Positions 1 to 6,729 are shown, counted from the stretch's first letter. The stretch: DNA of 8,123 nucleotides from Geopsychrobacter sp. (GCA_030620915.1 JAUXIR010000055.1:1-8123), one strand, 5' to 3'. Notes: a model not told the origin generated them from the letters alone. A program made the numbers and translations.

Positions 1-482
1 CCTGCCTCCTCACGCAACTCGGCAATAATCCGGTCAAGCTCATCACAATTCAAATTGCCGTAAAAACGCCGACCGACCATGATAGAGGGGGCACGTCCGC
101 AGCCGCCGAGGCAGCAGGTTGGCAACAGGGTGAACAGGCCATCGGGCGTGGTCTCTCCCAGTTGGACACCGAGTTGCCGCTGCAGATGAGCGGCAATCTC
201 CTCGCCGCCGCGCGTCCAGCAACAGATTGAATCACAGATATGGATCGGGTAACGGCCAACTTTCTGACGATAGATCTTGTCGTAAAAGGTCGCAAGCTCC
301 TCGACTTCGATCGGGGCTATTCCCAGGATATCGGCCGCCAATTCGACCCCCTCATCCGGCACCCAGCCGTAATGGTCCTGAATCGCACGCAACAGATCGA
401 TCACCAGCTCACGTGGATGCTCCAGCTTTTGGGCCTTTTTACGGAAGGCATCGATCTCTTTTTTGAGGAGCAGTTTTTTCAT
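1..482 (-). CDS. nuoE: NADH-quinone oxidoreductase subunit E, C-terminus cut by window edge
   Basis: This is the 24-kDa subunit of the peripheral arm of complex I. It has a thioredoxin-like fold and holds the [2Fe-2S] cluster N1a next to the NADH/FMN subunit NuoF. I translated it by hand: 160 codons from ATG at 482-480 are open to the left edge with no stop. The N-terminal half carries the helical segment with HYGWVPDEG (residues 37-45) and ATFYDKIY (64-71), typical of the family. The four cluster ligands are all present as Cys83-x4-Cys88 and Cys124-x3-Cys128 (CLGGCGRAP). Two extra cysteines, 87 and 123, sit beside ligands. The family is usually about 160-170 residues, so only a few residues are missing. 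The Shine-Dalgarno before the ATG is weak. An in-frame TTG at 512-510 would add ten residues and cannot be ruled out. The gene follows nuoCD on the same strand after a 166-base gap that contains an inverted repeat. Confidence 0.95.
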   Translation of the reverse strand, partial: MKKLLLKKEIDAFRKKAQKLEHPRELVIDLLRAIQDHYGWVPDEGVELAADILGIAPIEVEELATFYDKIYRQKVGRYPIHICDSICCWTRGGEEIAAHLQRQLGVQLGETTPDGLFTLLPTCCLGGCGRAPSIMVGRRFYGNLNCDELDRIIAELREEA

Positions 483-519
483 ATTGTCCGCTTTTGATGT
501 ATTTTCTTTCAAGCCGATC

Positions 520-639
520 TTAACGCAGAGTCGCTGAGGTGGAGAGTTGGAGAGAAAAAACAAAAATTTCAGTTCCAGGCTTTAACCAAAAAGATCTGCC
601 TCTCTCTGCGTCCTCTCCCTCTCTCCGCCTCTGCGTTAA
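520..639. repeat. Imperfect inverted repeat with ACGCAGAG motifs between nuoCD and nuoE
   Basis: The outer arms TTAACGCAGAG (520-530) and CTCTGCGTTAA (629-639) are perfect 11-base inverted copies. Inward, both arms continue as purine-rich (one strand) and pyrimidine-rich (other strand) sequence that matches only partly. A further ACGCAGAG copy lies on the minus strand at about 605-612. The centre, around 558-598, is AT-rich. From memory, similar AACGCAGAG-rich intergenic sequence is frequent in deltaproteobacterial and planctomycete genomes. It could act as an RNA hairpin in the nuo transcript or be a dispersed palindromic element. I see no ORF in it. Confidence 0.6.
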
Positions 640-648
640 AAACTCTGC

Positions 649-2313
649 TTAACGATCCAGGTCCGCCAGCACAAAATCGATCGAACCCAGAATCGTGATC
701 AAATCGGCAACCAACCAGCCGCGGCACATATCAGGCACCAGCTGCATATGGGGGAAGCTCGGGGTGCGGATACGGCAACGATAGGCGCTGCTGCCACCAT
801 CGCTCACCAGGTAGTAACCACACTCCCCCTTGCTCGATTCGGTCGCTCGGTAACACTCACCAAATGGCGCGCGCGGACCGCTGCTGACGTTGACAAAATG
901 GTGGATCAAACTTTCGATATCCTTGAGCCCATCTTCGCGCTGCGGATGACCGTAGCGATAATCGTCGGTCATCCAGCGCCCTTGAGGCATACTGCGAGCC
1001 GCCTGGCGAACAATGCGTAACGACTGGCGCATCTCCTCCAGTCGCACCCGGTAGCGAGCGTAGCTGTCACCGGCCGTCTCGGTGACGACCTCGAAATCAA
1101 AGCGGTCGTATCCGCTGTAGGGCATGGCACGCCGCAGGTCCCATTCGAAACCGGTGGCGCGCAGATTCGGCCCGCTGATCCCCCAATCGAGCGCTTGCTC
1201 GAGACCGATCACGCCGATCCCCTCGGTGCGCACCCGAAAAATCGGCCCATCGCTGAGCAGCTTATCGAGTTCATTGATCCGCGCACCGAAACCCTCGGTG
1301 AAGAGATCGACCTTCTGCCGCCAGCCGGCGGGCAGGTCCTTCGGCAGACCGCCGATGCGGAACCAAGAGGGGTGCATCCGCCCGCCGGTAATCAGTTCGA
1401 TGATGTCGAAAATCTTCTCCCGTGATTCGAAGCAGTAGAAGACCGGCGTCATCGCCCCGACATCATGGGCAAAGGTCCCGAGCCAGACCAGGTGATTGGC
1501 CAGCCGGAACAGCTCGCACAGCATCACCCTCACCACCTCGGCGCGCTCGGGAACCCTGACCCCCATCAGGGTCTCCAGGCTGTTGAGGTAGGCGAGATTG
1601 TTCTGCACCCCGGAAAGGTAGTCGATCCGGTCGGTATAGGGGATGTACTGCTGCCAGTGCTGGCGTTCGCCGATCTTCTCGGCCCCGCGATGGTGGTAGC
1701 CGAGATCGATATCGACATCGGAGATCTCTTCGCCATGCAGGCGCAACACCAGGCGCAACACGCCATGGGTACCGGGGTGATGCGGACCGAGATTGAGCAC
1801 CATCGATCCGTCATCGGCACCTTCGAGCGGCACCAGACGCTCCCCGTCGACCGGCACCATACCCAGCGCCGTCTCAACGGTGAAGGGGGCCATCTCGGTG
1901 GCACGCGAAGGATGATCCTTGCGCAGCGGGTGCCCCTGCCAGCTTTCGGGCATCAGGATCCGGCGCAGGTCGGGGTGACCGCGAAAGTCGATGCCGAACA
2001 TGTCGAAGATCTCGCGCTCGTACCAGTTGGCGTTCGGCCAGATATCGACGATCGACACCCCCTGCGGCGGGTTGTTGCGCAGCGGCACCCTGACCCGCAG
2101 GTAGCCGCGGCGCTCGAAGCTGAGCAGGTGATAAATCAGGGTGAAATCGTGACCGGGACGACGCTGCCGGGCGCGCTCATCGATCGCGGTCAGATCTTCC
2201 AGGCGGCGATAGGCAGGCTGCGCCTCATCTTTCAGATAACGCAACAGCGCCGGCAACTGCTCAGGCGAGGTGCGCAGGGTCGGCATATCGGCCGCCCCTT
2301 CCTCGTAAAGCAC
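649..2313 (-). CDS. nuoCD: NADH-quinone oxidoreductase subunit C/D fusion
   Basis: This is the fused 30-kDa (NuoC) and 49-kDa (NuoD) subunit of complex I. NuoC is at about residues 10-140 and includes the signature WYEREIFDMFGIDF (97-110) followed by GHPDLRRILMP (112-122). NuoD follows from about residue 170 with NLGPHHPGTHGVLR (174-187), YHHRGAEK (206-213) and a C-terminus ending in LADLDR. His183 and Tyr232 match the quinone-binding His and Tyr known from Thermus Nqo4 (His38, Tyr87). The stated start is the GTG at 2313, giving 554 residues against about 600 in E. coli. No good Shine-Dalgarno precedes it. The ATG at residue 10 has GGAAGGGG eight bases upstream and is an alternative. Coding-like sequence continues upstream in the same frame to the nuoB stop without any ATG, GTG or TTG, so the true N-terminus is unresolved (see 2314-2535). 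The function is certain; the start is not. Confidence 0.95.
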   Translation of the reverse strand: MLYEEGAADMPTLRTSPEQLPALLRYLKDEAQPAYRRLEDLTAIDERARQRRPGHDFTLIYHLLSFERRGYLRVRVPLRNNPPQGVSIVDIWPNANWYEREIFDMFGIDFRGHPDLRRILMPESWQGHPLRKDHPSRATEMAPFTVETALGMVPVDGERLVPLEGADDGSMVLNLGPHHPGTHGVLRLVLRLHGEEISDVDIDLGYHHRGAEKIGERQHWQQYIPYTDRIDYLSGVQNNLAYLNSLETLMGVRVPERAEVVRVMLCELFRLANHLVWLGTFAHDVGAMTPVFYCFESREKIFDIIELITGGRMHPSWFRIGGLPKDLPAGWRQKVDLFTEGFGARINELDKLLSDGPIFRVRTEGIGVIGLEQALDWGISGPNLRATGFEWDLRRAMPYSGYDRFDFEVVTETAGDSYARYRVRLEEMRQSLRIVRQAARSMPQGRWMTDDYRYGHPQREDGLKDIESLIHHFVNVSSGPRAPFGECYRATESSKGECGYYLVSDGGSSAYRCRIRTPSFPHMQLVPDMCRGWLVADLITILGSIDFVLADLDR

Positions 2314-2535
2314 TTCACCATTAAAACGCCGGCGGATCTCATGGTAAAACTCTTCAACATCGTCGTGAGAAAAAACCTTGGGCTGGGGCGGGCGCCAGGT
2401 CAGGCTGTCGCGGTTGGCAACAAAGTTGGGCTGTTGCTGCGAACTGCCACGCAGTTGCGCCGCGCCGAAGCCCGGACCACGCGGGTCACGGCTCTTGCTG
2501 AGGCCATCGATCCGTATCGGGGCACTGGTCCCCTA
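2314..2535 (-). other. In-frame open linker and amber codon joining nuoB to nuoCD
   Basis: Read on the minus strand, the nuoB stop TAG (2535-2533) is followed by 73 sense codons in the nuoB frame that lead straight into nuoCD. They include SKSRDPRGPGF and later VEEFYHEIRRRF, which looks like the normal lead-in to the NuoC domain. I checked every codon: there is no stop and no ATG, GTG or TTG. CTG (2454-2452 and 2403-2401) and ATA (2517-2515) are the nearest unusual start candidates. Without the TAG, the frame from nuoB to the nuoCD stop would encode one polypeptide of about 790 residues from the nuoB GTG. KEGG recognises such NuoB/C/D fusions as a type, as I recall. The simplest reading is a fusion gene interrupted by one nonsense codon or a sequencing error; read-through is possible but unproven. 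A weak GGGG/CCCC hairpin (2519-2522 with 2530-2533) overlaps the stop. Confidence 0.7.
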
Positions 2536-3030
2536 GCTGCCACCGGTGAGTCCCAGCACCTTGCGCGCCGGGTGTTCCTCGGCGGCTATCTTCTCCTGCA
2601 GGGTGATCAGCCCCTGGATAAAAGCCTCGGGGCGGGGCGGGCAGCCGGGGATATAGACATCGACCGGCAAGATCTGGTTGACCCCCTGAATCACCGAATA
2701 GACATCGTACATGCCGCCGGAATTGGCACAGCTGCCCATGGCGATCACCCACTTGGGGTTCGGCATATGTTCGTAGAGGCGCAGAATCGCCTCGCCCATC
2801 TTCTTGAAGGGCGTGCCTGAGATGATCATCAAATCAGCCTCGCGCGGCGTACCACGTAAGACCTCGGCCCCGAAGCGTGACAGGTCGAAGCGCGGCGTCA
2901 TGCTGGTCATCATCTCGACGAAACAGCAGGAGAGCCCGAAAAACATCGGCCAGAGGCTGTTCTTGCGCCCCCAGTTGATCAGGTCATCCAGTTTCGCCAA
3001 CGCGACATTGGGTGGCAACTCTTCGTTCAC
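2533..3030 (-). CDS. nuoB: NADH-quinone oxidoreductase subunit B
   Basis: This subunit carries the terminal [4Fe-4S] cluster N2, which passes electrons to quinone at the interface with NuoD. From the GTG at 3030 the protein has 165 residues. The N2 ligands are Cys35-Cys36 ([10 protein letters not shown]), Cys101 (MGSCANSGG) and Cys130 (IPGCPPRPE), all conserved. I chose this GTG over the ATG at 3096. It overlaps the nuoA stop as GTGA, it has a strong GGAGGG five bases upstream (3036-3041), and the protein then begins at the family's usual place; the ATG would add 22 residues that overlap the nuoA tail. The protein ends in GLTGGS at a TAG, after which the same frame continues into nuoCD, so this may be the first part of a larger NuoBCD gene. 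Translation is probably coupled to nuoA. Confidence 0.95.
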   Translation of the reverse strand: MNEELPPNVALAKLDDLINWGRKNSLWPMFFGLSCCFVEMMTSMTPRFDLSRFGAEVLRGTPREADLMIISGTPFKKMGEAILRLYEHMPNPKWVIAMGSCANSGGMYDVYSVIQGVNQILPVDVYIPGCPPRPEAFIQGLITLQEKIAAEEHPARKVLGLTGGS

Positions 3031-3479
3031 CTGCGCCCTCCCCGGCCCGTACCGTGTAAATATCTGGAGCCCCAGTCGAGGCCACCCTTCTTCCACAGAT
3101 AGAGCAAACCCAGGAACAGGATGACGATAAAGAAGGTGATCTGCCAGAAACCGGCCCAGCCGAGCCTGTCCCAGGTGACCGCCCAGGAGACGATGAAGAT
3201 CGCCTCGACATCGAAAACGATAAAGAAGATTGCGACCAGATAGAAGGGGACCGGCTCACGCAGGCGCGCATCGCCACTCGGCATAACCGCAGATTCATAG
3301 GGCTGCCCCTTGACCTCGCCGGCGGTGCGCTGACCAAGGAAGCGGGTTATCAACAGCAGAATACCGATCAGCAGAACCGCGATCAGCGCATAAAGTCCCA
3401 GCGAAACCAGCGCTTCAGTTGAAGGTGGTGCCGAGACCAGAAGAGATTCTGTGGTGGATGCCGCAGTGGTTGCAGCCAT
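3027..3479 (-). CDS. nuoA: NADH-quinone oxidoreductase subunit A
   Basis: This is a small membrane subunit of complex I next to the quinone cavity, and the first gene of the nuo operon here. It has 150 residues and three predicted membrane helices at about 24-47, 77-101 and 111-129. The family hallmarks are the loop [14 protein letters not shown] (61-74, usually YESG) and [17 protein letters not shown] (79-95), whose acidic residues Asp90 and Glu92 lie in the second helix. The N-terminal 20 residues are Ala/Ser/Thr-rich and poorly conserved. The C-terminal tail is basic. The ATG at 3479 has GGAGGG four bases upstream. The stop overlaps the nuoB start. A 112-base gap separates it from rnhA upstream on the same strand; this gap is AT-rich and likely holds the operon promoter, but I found no convincing -35/-10 pair in it. 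Confidence 0.95.
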   Translation of the reverse strand: MAATTAASTTESLLVSAPPSTEALVSLGLYALIAVLLIGILLLITRFLGQRTAGEVKGQPYESAVMPSGDARLREPVPFYLVAIFFIVFDVEAIFIVSWAVTWDRLGWAGFWQITFFIVILFLGLLYLWKKGGLDWGSRYLHGTGRGGRR

Positions 3480-3591
3480 GAACCCTCCAGCCGATTAAAA
3501 TAAAATGGGTAGAATCATTCAGCTAATTGCTGTCGAGCATAGCATATTGGAATCTGCTGCGGATAGGCGGGTGAAGAAAAAATAGAGCAAG

Positions 3592-4026
3592 TTAAGTCGA
3601 TCGTTCCAGCTCAATCGCCATGCGCGCTAATTCATCACAACGTTCATTTTCGGCATGCCCGGCATGCCCCCTGACCCAGCACCATTCTATCTCGTGGGTT
3701 TCCTTCAGTTCGAGCAGCTGCTCCCAGAGATCACGGTTCGCGACCGGTTTTCTCTGACTGTTTTTCCAGCCTTTCTTGACCCAGCCGTCCAGCCATTCGG
3801 TCATCCCTTTTTTCAGATACTGCGAATCGGTCGTAACCCGCACCCGACAAGGGCGCGTGAGGGCCTTGAGCCCCTCAATGGCACCGGTCATCTCCATCCG
3901 ATTGTTGGTCGTTTCGGGATCGAAACCGGAGAGTTCTTTACAATGCCCGTTGTAACAAAGCAGGGTCCCCCAGCCTCCGGGACCGGGATTGCCACTGCAG
4001 GCTCCATCGGAAAAAATTTCAACCAT
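3592..4026 (-). CDS. rnhA: Ribonuclease HI
   Basis: RNase HI cuts the RNA strand of RNA-DNA hybrids in the cytoplasm, removing R-loops and replication primers. The 144-residue protein is close to the usual 150-155. All catalytic residues are visible: Asp7 ([17 protein letters not shown]), Glu45 ([13 protein letters not shown]), Asp67 (TTDSQYL), His121 ([16 protein letters not shown]) and Asp131. These match E. coli Asp10, Glu48, Asp70, His124 and Asp134. The basic handle region of the E. coli type ([20 protein letters not shown], 82-101) is present. A TAG codon lies immediately before the ATG at 4026 in the same frame, which fixes the start; AAGG four bases upstream is a modest Shine-Dalgarno. 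The leader contains a heptanucleotide tandem array. rnhA reads toward nuoA, and I see no strong terminator between them, so partial read-through into nuo is possible. Confidence 0.97.
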   Translation of the reverse strand: MVEIFSDGACSGNPGPGGWGTLLCYNGHCKELSGFDPETTNNRMEMTGAIEGLKALTRPCRVRVTTDSQYLKKGMTEWLDGWVKKGWKNSQRKPVANRDLWEQLLELKETHEIEWCWVRGHAGHAENERCDELARMAIELERST

Positions 4027-4041
4027 CTACCCTTGCACCTC

Positions 4042-4096
4042 TCTCGCTTCTCGCTTCTCGCTTCTCGCTTCTCGCTTCTCGCTTCTCGCTTCTCGC
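4042..4096. repeat. Heptanucleotide tandem repeat (TCTCGCT), nearly eight copies
   Basis: Seven perfect copies of TCTCGCT (AGCGAGA on the minus strand) run from 4042 to 4090, followed by six more matching bases to 4096. The array ends 15 bases before the rnhA ATG, so it lies in the rnhA leader on the minus strand. Perfect short arrays like this are prone to copy-number change by slippage. In this position a change would alter leader length and a purine-rich stretch near the ribosome site, not the protein. Confidence 0.95.
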
Positions 4097-4170
4097 GCCG
4101 ATAATAAACATCCCCTCGCCGCTGGTAAAGCAAAACCCTTGCACCGCAGCTGGTAAACCCCACGCGGACT

Positions 4171-4250
4171 TGTTTTTAGCCAGACTGTTCTGTTTTTAGC
4201 CAGACTGTTCTATTTTCTTGCACAACGTTCTATTTTCGCGTATGTTGTTC
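4171..4250. repeat. Four-unit array with exact 20-base period upstream of the SulP gene
   Basis: Units 1 and 2 (4171-4190, 4191-4210) are identical: TGTTTTTAGCCAGACTGTTC. Units 3 and 4 (4211-4230, 4231-4250) share the ends TATTTTC at the left and GTTC at the right but differ inside. A fifth, degenerate unit may begin with TATT at 4251. The common feature is GTTC-T-A/G-TTTT repeated every 20 bases, close to two helical turns, so the motifs fall on nearly the same DNA face. This suggests a cooperative protein-binding array (operator or iteron-like). A poor -35/-10 pair, TTGCAC (4218) and TATGTT (4241) with 17-base spacing, lies within units 3 and 4. The bound factor is unknown. Confidence 0.75.
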
Positions 4251-4311
4251 TATTCCCAAACTTGGCACTCTGCCGACCCCTAAATCGAACTAGCGACAGG
4301 AAATAGTAGCA

Positions 4312-5685
4312 ATGAAAACAGGCGAATCGAAAATTGCCGAAATCGCCCAGAACGTCATCGTCGGCCTGACGGTCAGCTTTGTCGCCTTGAGTCTCGGTGC
4401 GGCCCTCGGCATGCTCTCGGGACGCGGCGCCTTTGCCGGGATGATCTCTGCCGGGATTATCGCTTTTATCACCGCGGCCCTCGGTGGTACCCGCGTTCAA
4501 TGCTCGGGACCGACGGCACCGATGAGTGCCGTCAGTGCGGTGGTCATCGCCTATACTTACGAACAGGTTGCTGCCGGCGGTCTTGCGATCTCCGCTACGC
4601 ACTTTATCAATATCGTTTTTCTGCTCTGCGGCGTACTGCTAATACTGATGGCCCTGCTGCGCTTCGGCCGCTTTATCACCCTGGTCCCCAACGTGGTCAT
4701 CTCCGGATTCATGAGTGGCATCGCGCTGCTGATCTGGCTCGATCAGCTCAAGGTCCTCTTCGGCTGGGGCGGCAAGACCGCGCTTAGCGGGCCAATCGTC
4801 CAGAACCTGGGCCTGGCTCTGATTACGCTATTTCTGATTTTTGCCCTGGCACCGCTGATGCGGCGGGTCGTCGGTCCCCGTTCCCGTTTTCTACCGGCAA
4901 CCCTGCTCGCCATCATCATCGTTACCTTTCTGGCCAACTTCTTTCGGCTACCTGTCGAGTGTGTGCAGCTGAGCGGTGGGCTCACCAGCCTGTCTGACTT
5001 TACCCAACTGATTCAAGAACAACTGCCGACCGAATGGACCCTGCCGATTTTGACCCGGGCCCTCCCTTTTGCCCTGCAACTGGCAATGCTCTGCTACCTT
5101 GACACCCTGCTGACCTCGCTGGTGGTTGACAAGATGAGCGGTGAGAAAAGTAGACAGGACAAGGAGCTGTTCGCTCAGGGACTGGCCAACGGCGCAATCG
5201 CCTTTGTCGGCGGCATTCCCGGAGCTCAGGCAACCATCCGTTCGGTATTGATGCTCAAGGAGAACGCCAGCCTGCGGATCTCCGGTATCATGGTCGGGGT
5301 TTTTGTTTTGGTCGAGATGATCCTCTTTCAAGACCTGATCAACCTGATTCCCAAGGCGGTTTTTGTCGGCGTGCTGATCAAAGTCGGCTACGATGTCTTC
5401 GATTTCAAACCACTCCGACTCTACGCCAAAGAGGTTGCTGAAAAACGCGCACAACTCTTCAAACAGTTCTTCTCGCGCCATGACGACGAACCGATCTTTG
5501 TCACCAACCGCGAACTGCTGATGATTGTCGGCTCGGCAGGGATCACAGTCATGTTCGATCTCAATACCGCAGTCGTCGGATTTACCTCCCTGTTTTACCT
5601 GCACAACAAGGTCTTTAACCGCAAGAACCCGATGCGTGATCTGATGACCGAAGCAGAAACCGACGCTTTTGCCAAACAGAATTAA
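4312..5685 (+). CDS. SulP-family anion transporter without STAS domain
   Basis: This is an integral inner-membrane transporter of the SulP/SLC26 family, whose members move sulfate, bicarbonate, dicarboxylates or other anions. It has 457 residues. Family hallmarks are the GGTRVQCSGPTAPMSAV stretch (58-74), SGFMSGIALLIWLDQLKVLFG (131-151), and the late segment VDKMSGEK...ELFAQGLANGAIAFVGGIPGAQATIRS (272-311). Most of residues 13-360 is hydrophobic, consistent with a multi-helix bundle, with a charged loop at about 368-396 and a last hydrophobic pair at 400-430. The chain ends about 30 residues after that, so the usual cytoplasmic STAS domain is absent. The proline common in the first helix (as in PQGMAYA) is not seen; the region reads ALSLGAALG. 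The ATG at 4312 follows AGGA at a rather long ten bases. It stands alone, divergent from rnhA, behind a repeat array, with a terminator-like hairpin after it. The substrate cannot be told from sequence. Confidence 0.88.
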   Translation: MKTGESKIAEIAQNVIVGLTVSFVALSLGAALGMLSGRGAFAGMISAGIIAFITAALGGTRVQCSGPTAPMSAVSAVVIAYTYEQVAAGGLAISATHFINIVFLLCGVLLILMALLRFGRFITLVPNVVISGFMSGIALLIWLDQLKVLFGWGGKTALSGPIVQNLGLALITLFLIFALAPLMRRVVGPRSRFLPATLLAIIIVTFLANFFRLPVECVQLSGGLTSLSDFTQLIQEQLPTEWTLPILTRALPFALQLAMLCYLDTLLTSLVVDKMSGEKSRQDKELFAQGLANGAIAFVGGIPGAQATIRSVLMLKENASLRISGIMVGVFVLVEMILFQDLINLIPKAVFVGVLIKVGYDVFDFKPLRLYAKEVAEKRAQLFKQFFSRHDDEPIFVTNRELLMIVGSAGITVMFDLNTAVVGFTSLFYLHNKVFNRKNPMRDLMTEAETDAFAKQN

Positions 5686-5706
5686 AACAAACATTTCCCA
5701 TCGCAC

Positions 5707-5739
5707 CAAAGGGGCGGTCGAAACTCGGCGGCCCCTTTG
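5707..5739 (+). terminator. Terminator-like hairpin after the SulP gene
   Basis: CAAAGGGGC (5707-5715) pairs perfectly with GCCCCTTTG (5731-5739) across a 15-base loop, 21 bases after the SulP stop codon. The tail after it is TGTGTCCC, poor in T, so this is a strong stem with a weak U-tract. It most likely ends or stabilises the transporter transcript. Confidence 0.7.
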
Positions 5740-5845
5740 TGTCCCAGAGACACCCCCGCTATAGCCCAGTCAGCCCTTACCCTTGTACAGCGCAAGAATC
5801 GGGTTGGCCATCCTGAAGCCCGGTGTTAAGTTGAACCTAAACCAA

Positions 5846-5875
5846 CAGCCTGTCGCACAATCAATGAGCAGGCTG
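5846..5875 (+). promoter_or_regulatory. Leader stem-loop just before the methyltransferase ribosome site
   Basis: CAGCCTG (5846-5852) and CAGGCTG (5869-5875) are perfect inverted copies with a 16-base loop. The stem ends two bases before the AGGGGA Shine-Dalgarno (5878-5883) of the gene starting at 5890. It could be an RNA structure affecting translation or an operator for a dimeric regulator. Seven-base inverted repeats also occur by chance. No clear promoter is visible; TTGGCC (5804) with TAAGTT (5827) is only a weak candidate. Confidence 0.35.
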
Positions 5876-5889
5876 CCAGGGGACAACAG

Positions 5890-6729
5890 ATGGCATATGA
5901 CGACTACGCAAAGATTGCAGCGGCGATCCGCTTCATCCGCACAGAGGTAACCAACCAGCCGGAGCTTGCTGAGGTCGCGGCTCATATCGGCCTGAGCCCC
6001 TTTCATCTTCAGCGTCTCTTTCAACGCTGGGCCGGGGTCAGCCCCAAACGCTTTCTGCAATATCTGACCAGCCAACACGCCAAACAACTCCTCAAACAAT
6101 CCCAGCCCCTGCTCGAAACCAGTTACGATATCGGTCTGAGTAGCGCTGGCCGCCTGCACGACCTGTTTGTCGCCATCGATGCGGTCACTCCCGGTGAATT
6201 CAAATCAGGGGGGGAAGGTCTGGAGATCAACTGGGGCGTCCACTCCAGCCCCTTTGGAGACTGTTTCATCGGATTGACGACTCGCGGCATCGTTGCGCTT
6301 CAGTTTGTCGACATCGATCCGCAACCGGCGCTGCAACGCCTGAAAAACGACTGGCCTCACGCCCGCTTCAGCAAAAATGAACAGCTGACCGATGCAGCCC
6401 TGCGCGAAATCTTCGCCCTTTTCACTAACAAGCAGCAGAAGCCACTACCGCTGTTGCTGCGTGGCACCAACTTTCAACTGCGGGTCTGGCAGGCGTTACT
6501 ACGAATTCCGGCGGGACAGATTTCCACCTACGGTCAGATCGCCCGACAACTCGGCAGCCCCGGCAGCGCCCGTGCCGTCGGCAGCGCCATCGGTCAAAAC
6601 CCGGTTGCCTGGCTGATCCCCTGTCATCGAGTCTTACGCACCGATGGTGGGCTGGGGGGCTACCGCTGGGGGGAGGAACGGAAGCTGGCGATCCTGGGCC
6701 AGGAATTCGCTCAGACCGACAATGACTGA
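5890..6729 (+). CDS. AraC-type HTH / methylated-DNA-protein cysteine methyltransferase fusion (Ada-like)
   Basis: This protein should repair O6-alkylguanine by moving the alkyl group to its own cysteine in a suicide reaction, and probably also binds DNA as a regulator. Residues 8-105 form an AraC-family helix-turn-helix domain (LAEVAAHIGLSPFHLQRLFQRWAG, 26-49, then a second HTH ending at VTPGEF). Residues 115-270 are the methyltransferase: GTNFQLRVWQALLRIP (192-207), STYGQIA (212-218), and the active site Pro244-Cys245-His246-Arg247 after Asn237. The N-terminal Ada zinc domain, which holds the methylphosphotriester-accepting Cys38 in E. coli Ada, is missing. The 279-residue length fits the common Ada-like class with only HTH and methyltransferase. 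The ATG at 5890 has AGGGGA six bases upstream. How it senses alkylation without the N-terminal domain is not clear from sequence; the active cysteine itself might do so. Confidence 0.93.
   Translation: MAYDDYAKIAAAIRFIRTEVTNQPELAEVAAHIGLSPFHLQRLFQRWAGVSPKRFLQYLTSQHAKQLLKQSQPLLETSYDIGLSSAGRLHDLFVAIDAVTPGEFKSGGEGLEINWGVHSSPFGDCFIGLTTRGIVALQFVDIDPQPALQRLKNDWPHARFSKNEQLTDAALREIFALFTNKQQKPLPLLLRGTNFQLRVWQALLRIPAGQISTYGQIARQLGSPGSARAVGSAIGQNPVAWLIPCHRVLRTDGGLGGYRWGEERKLAILGQEFAQTDND

Noticed and set aside
2533..2535. The nuoB TAG as a pyrrolysine codon.
   Set aside because: NuoB has no known need for pyrrolysine, nothing in the window shows a pyl system, and a mutation or sequencing error is simpler. 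It is kept only as a check in the findings.
1465..2820. A 451-codon open frame on the plus strand across nuoCD and nuoB.
   Set aside because: It is antisense to well-conserved complex I genes, has the His/Gln/Gly/Ala-rich make-up of a mirror frame, and shows no recognisable domain.
2533..3096. The longer nuoB form starting at ATG 3096.
   Set aside because: It would overlap 70 bases of nuoA and add 22 residues outside the family's usual start. The GTG at 3030 has a strong ribosome site and a GTGA overlap.
3888..4163. A minus-strand frame that translates the heptamer array as a basic repeat and might give a phase-variable extension of RNase HI.
   Set aside because: A TAG codon sits directly before the rnhA ATG in its frame, so no change in repeat number can fuse an upstream start to rnhA.
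4042..4250. The two short repeat arrays as a CRISPR.
   Set aside because: The units are 7 and 20 bases, directly adjacent with no spacers, and no cas gene is near.
4948..5709. A 253-codon open frame on the minus strand across the SulP gene.
   Set aside because: It lies opposite a recognisable transporter, has the Asp/His/Gln-rich composition of a shadow frame, and has no family motif.
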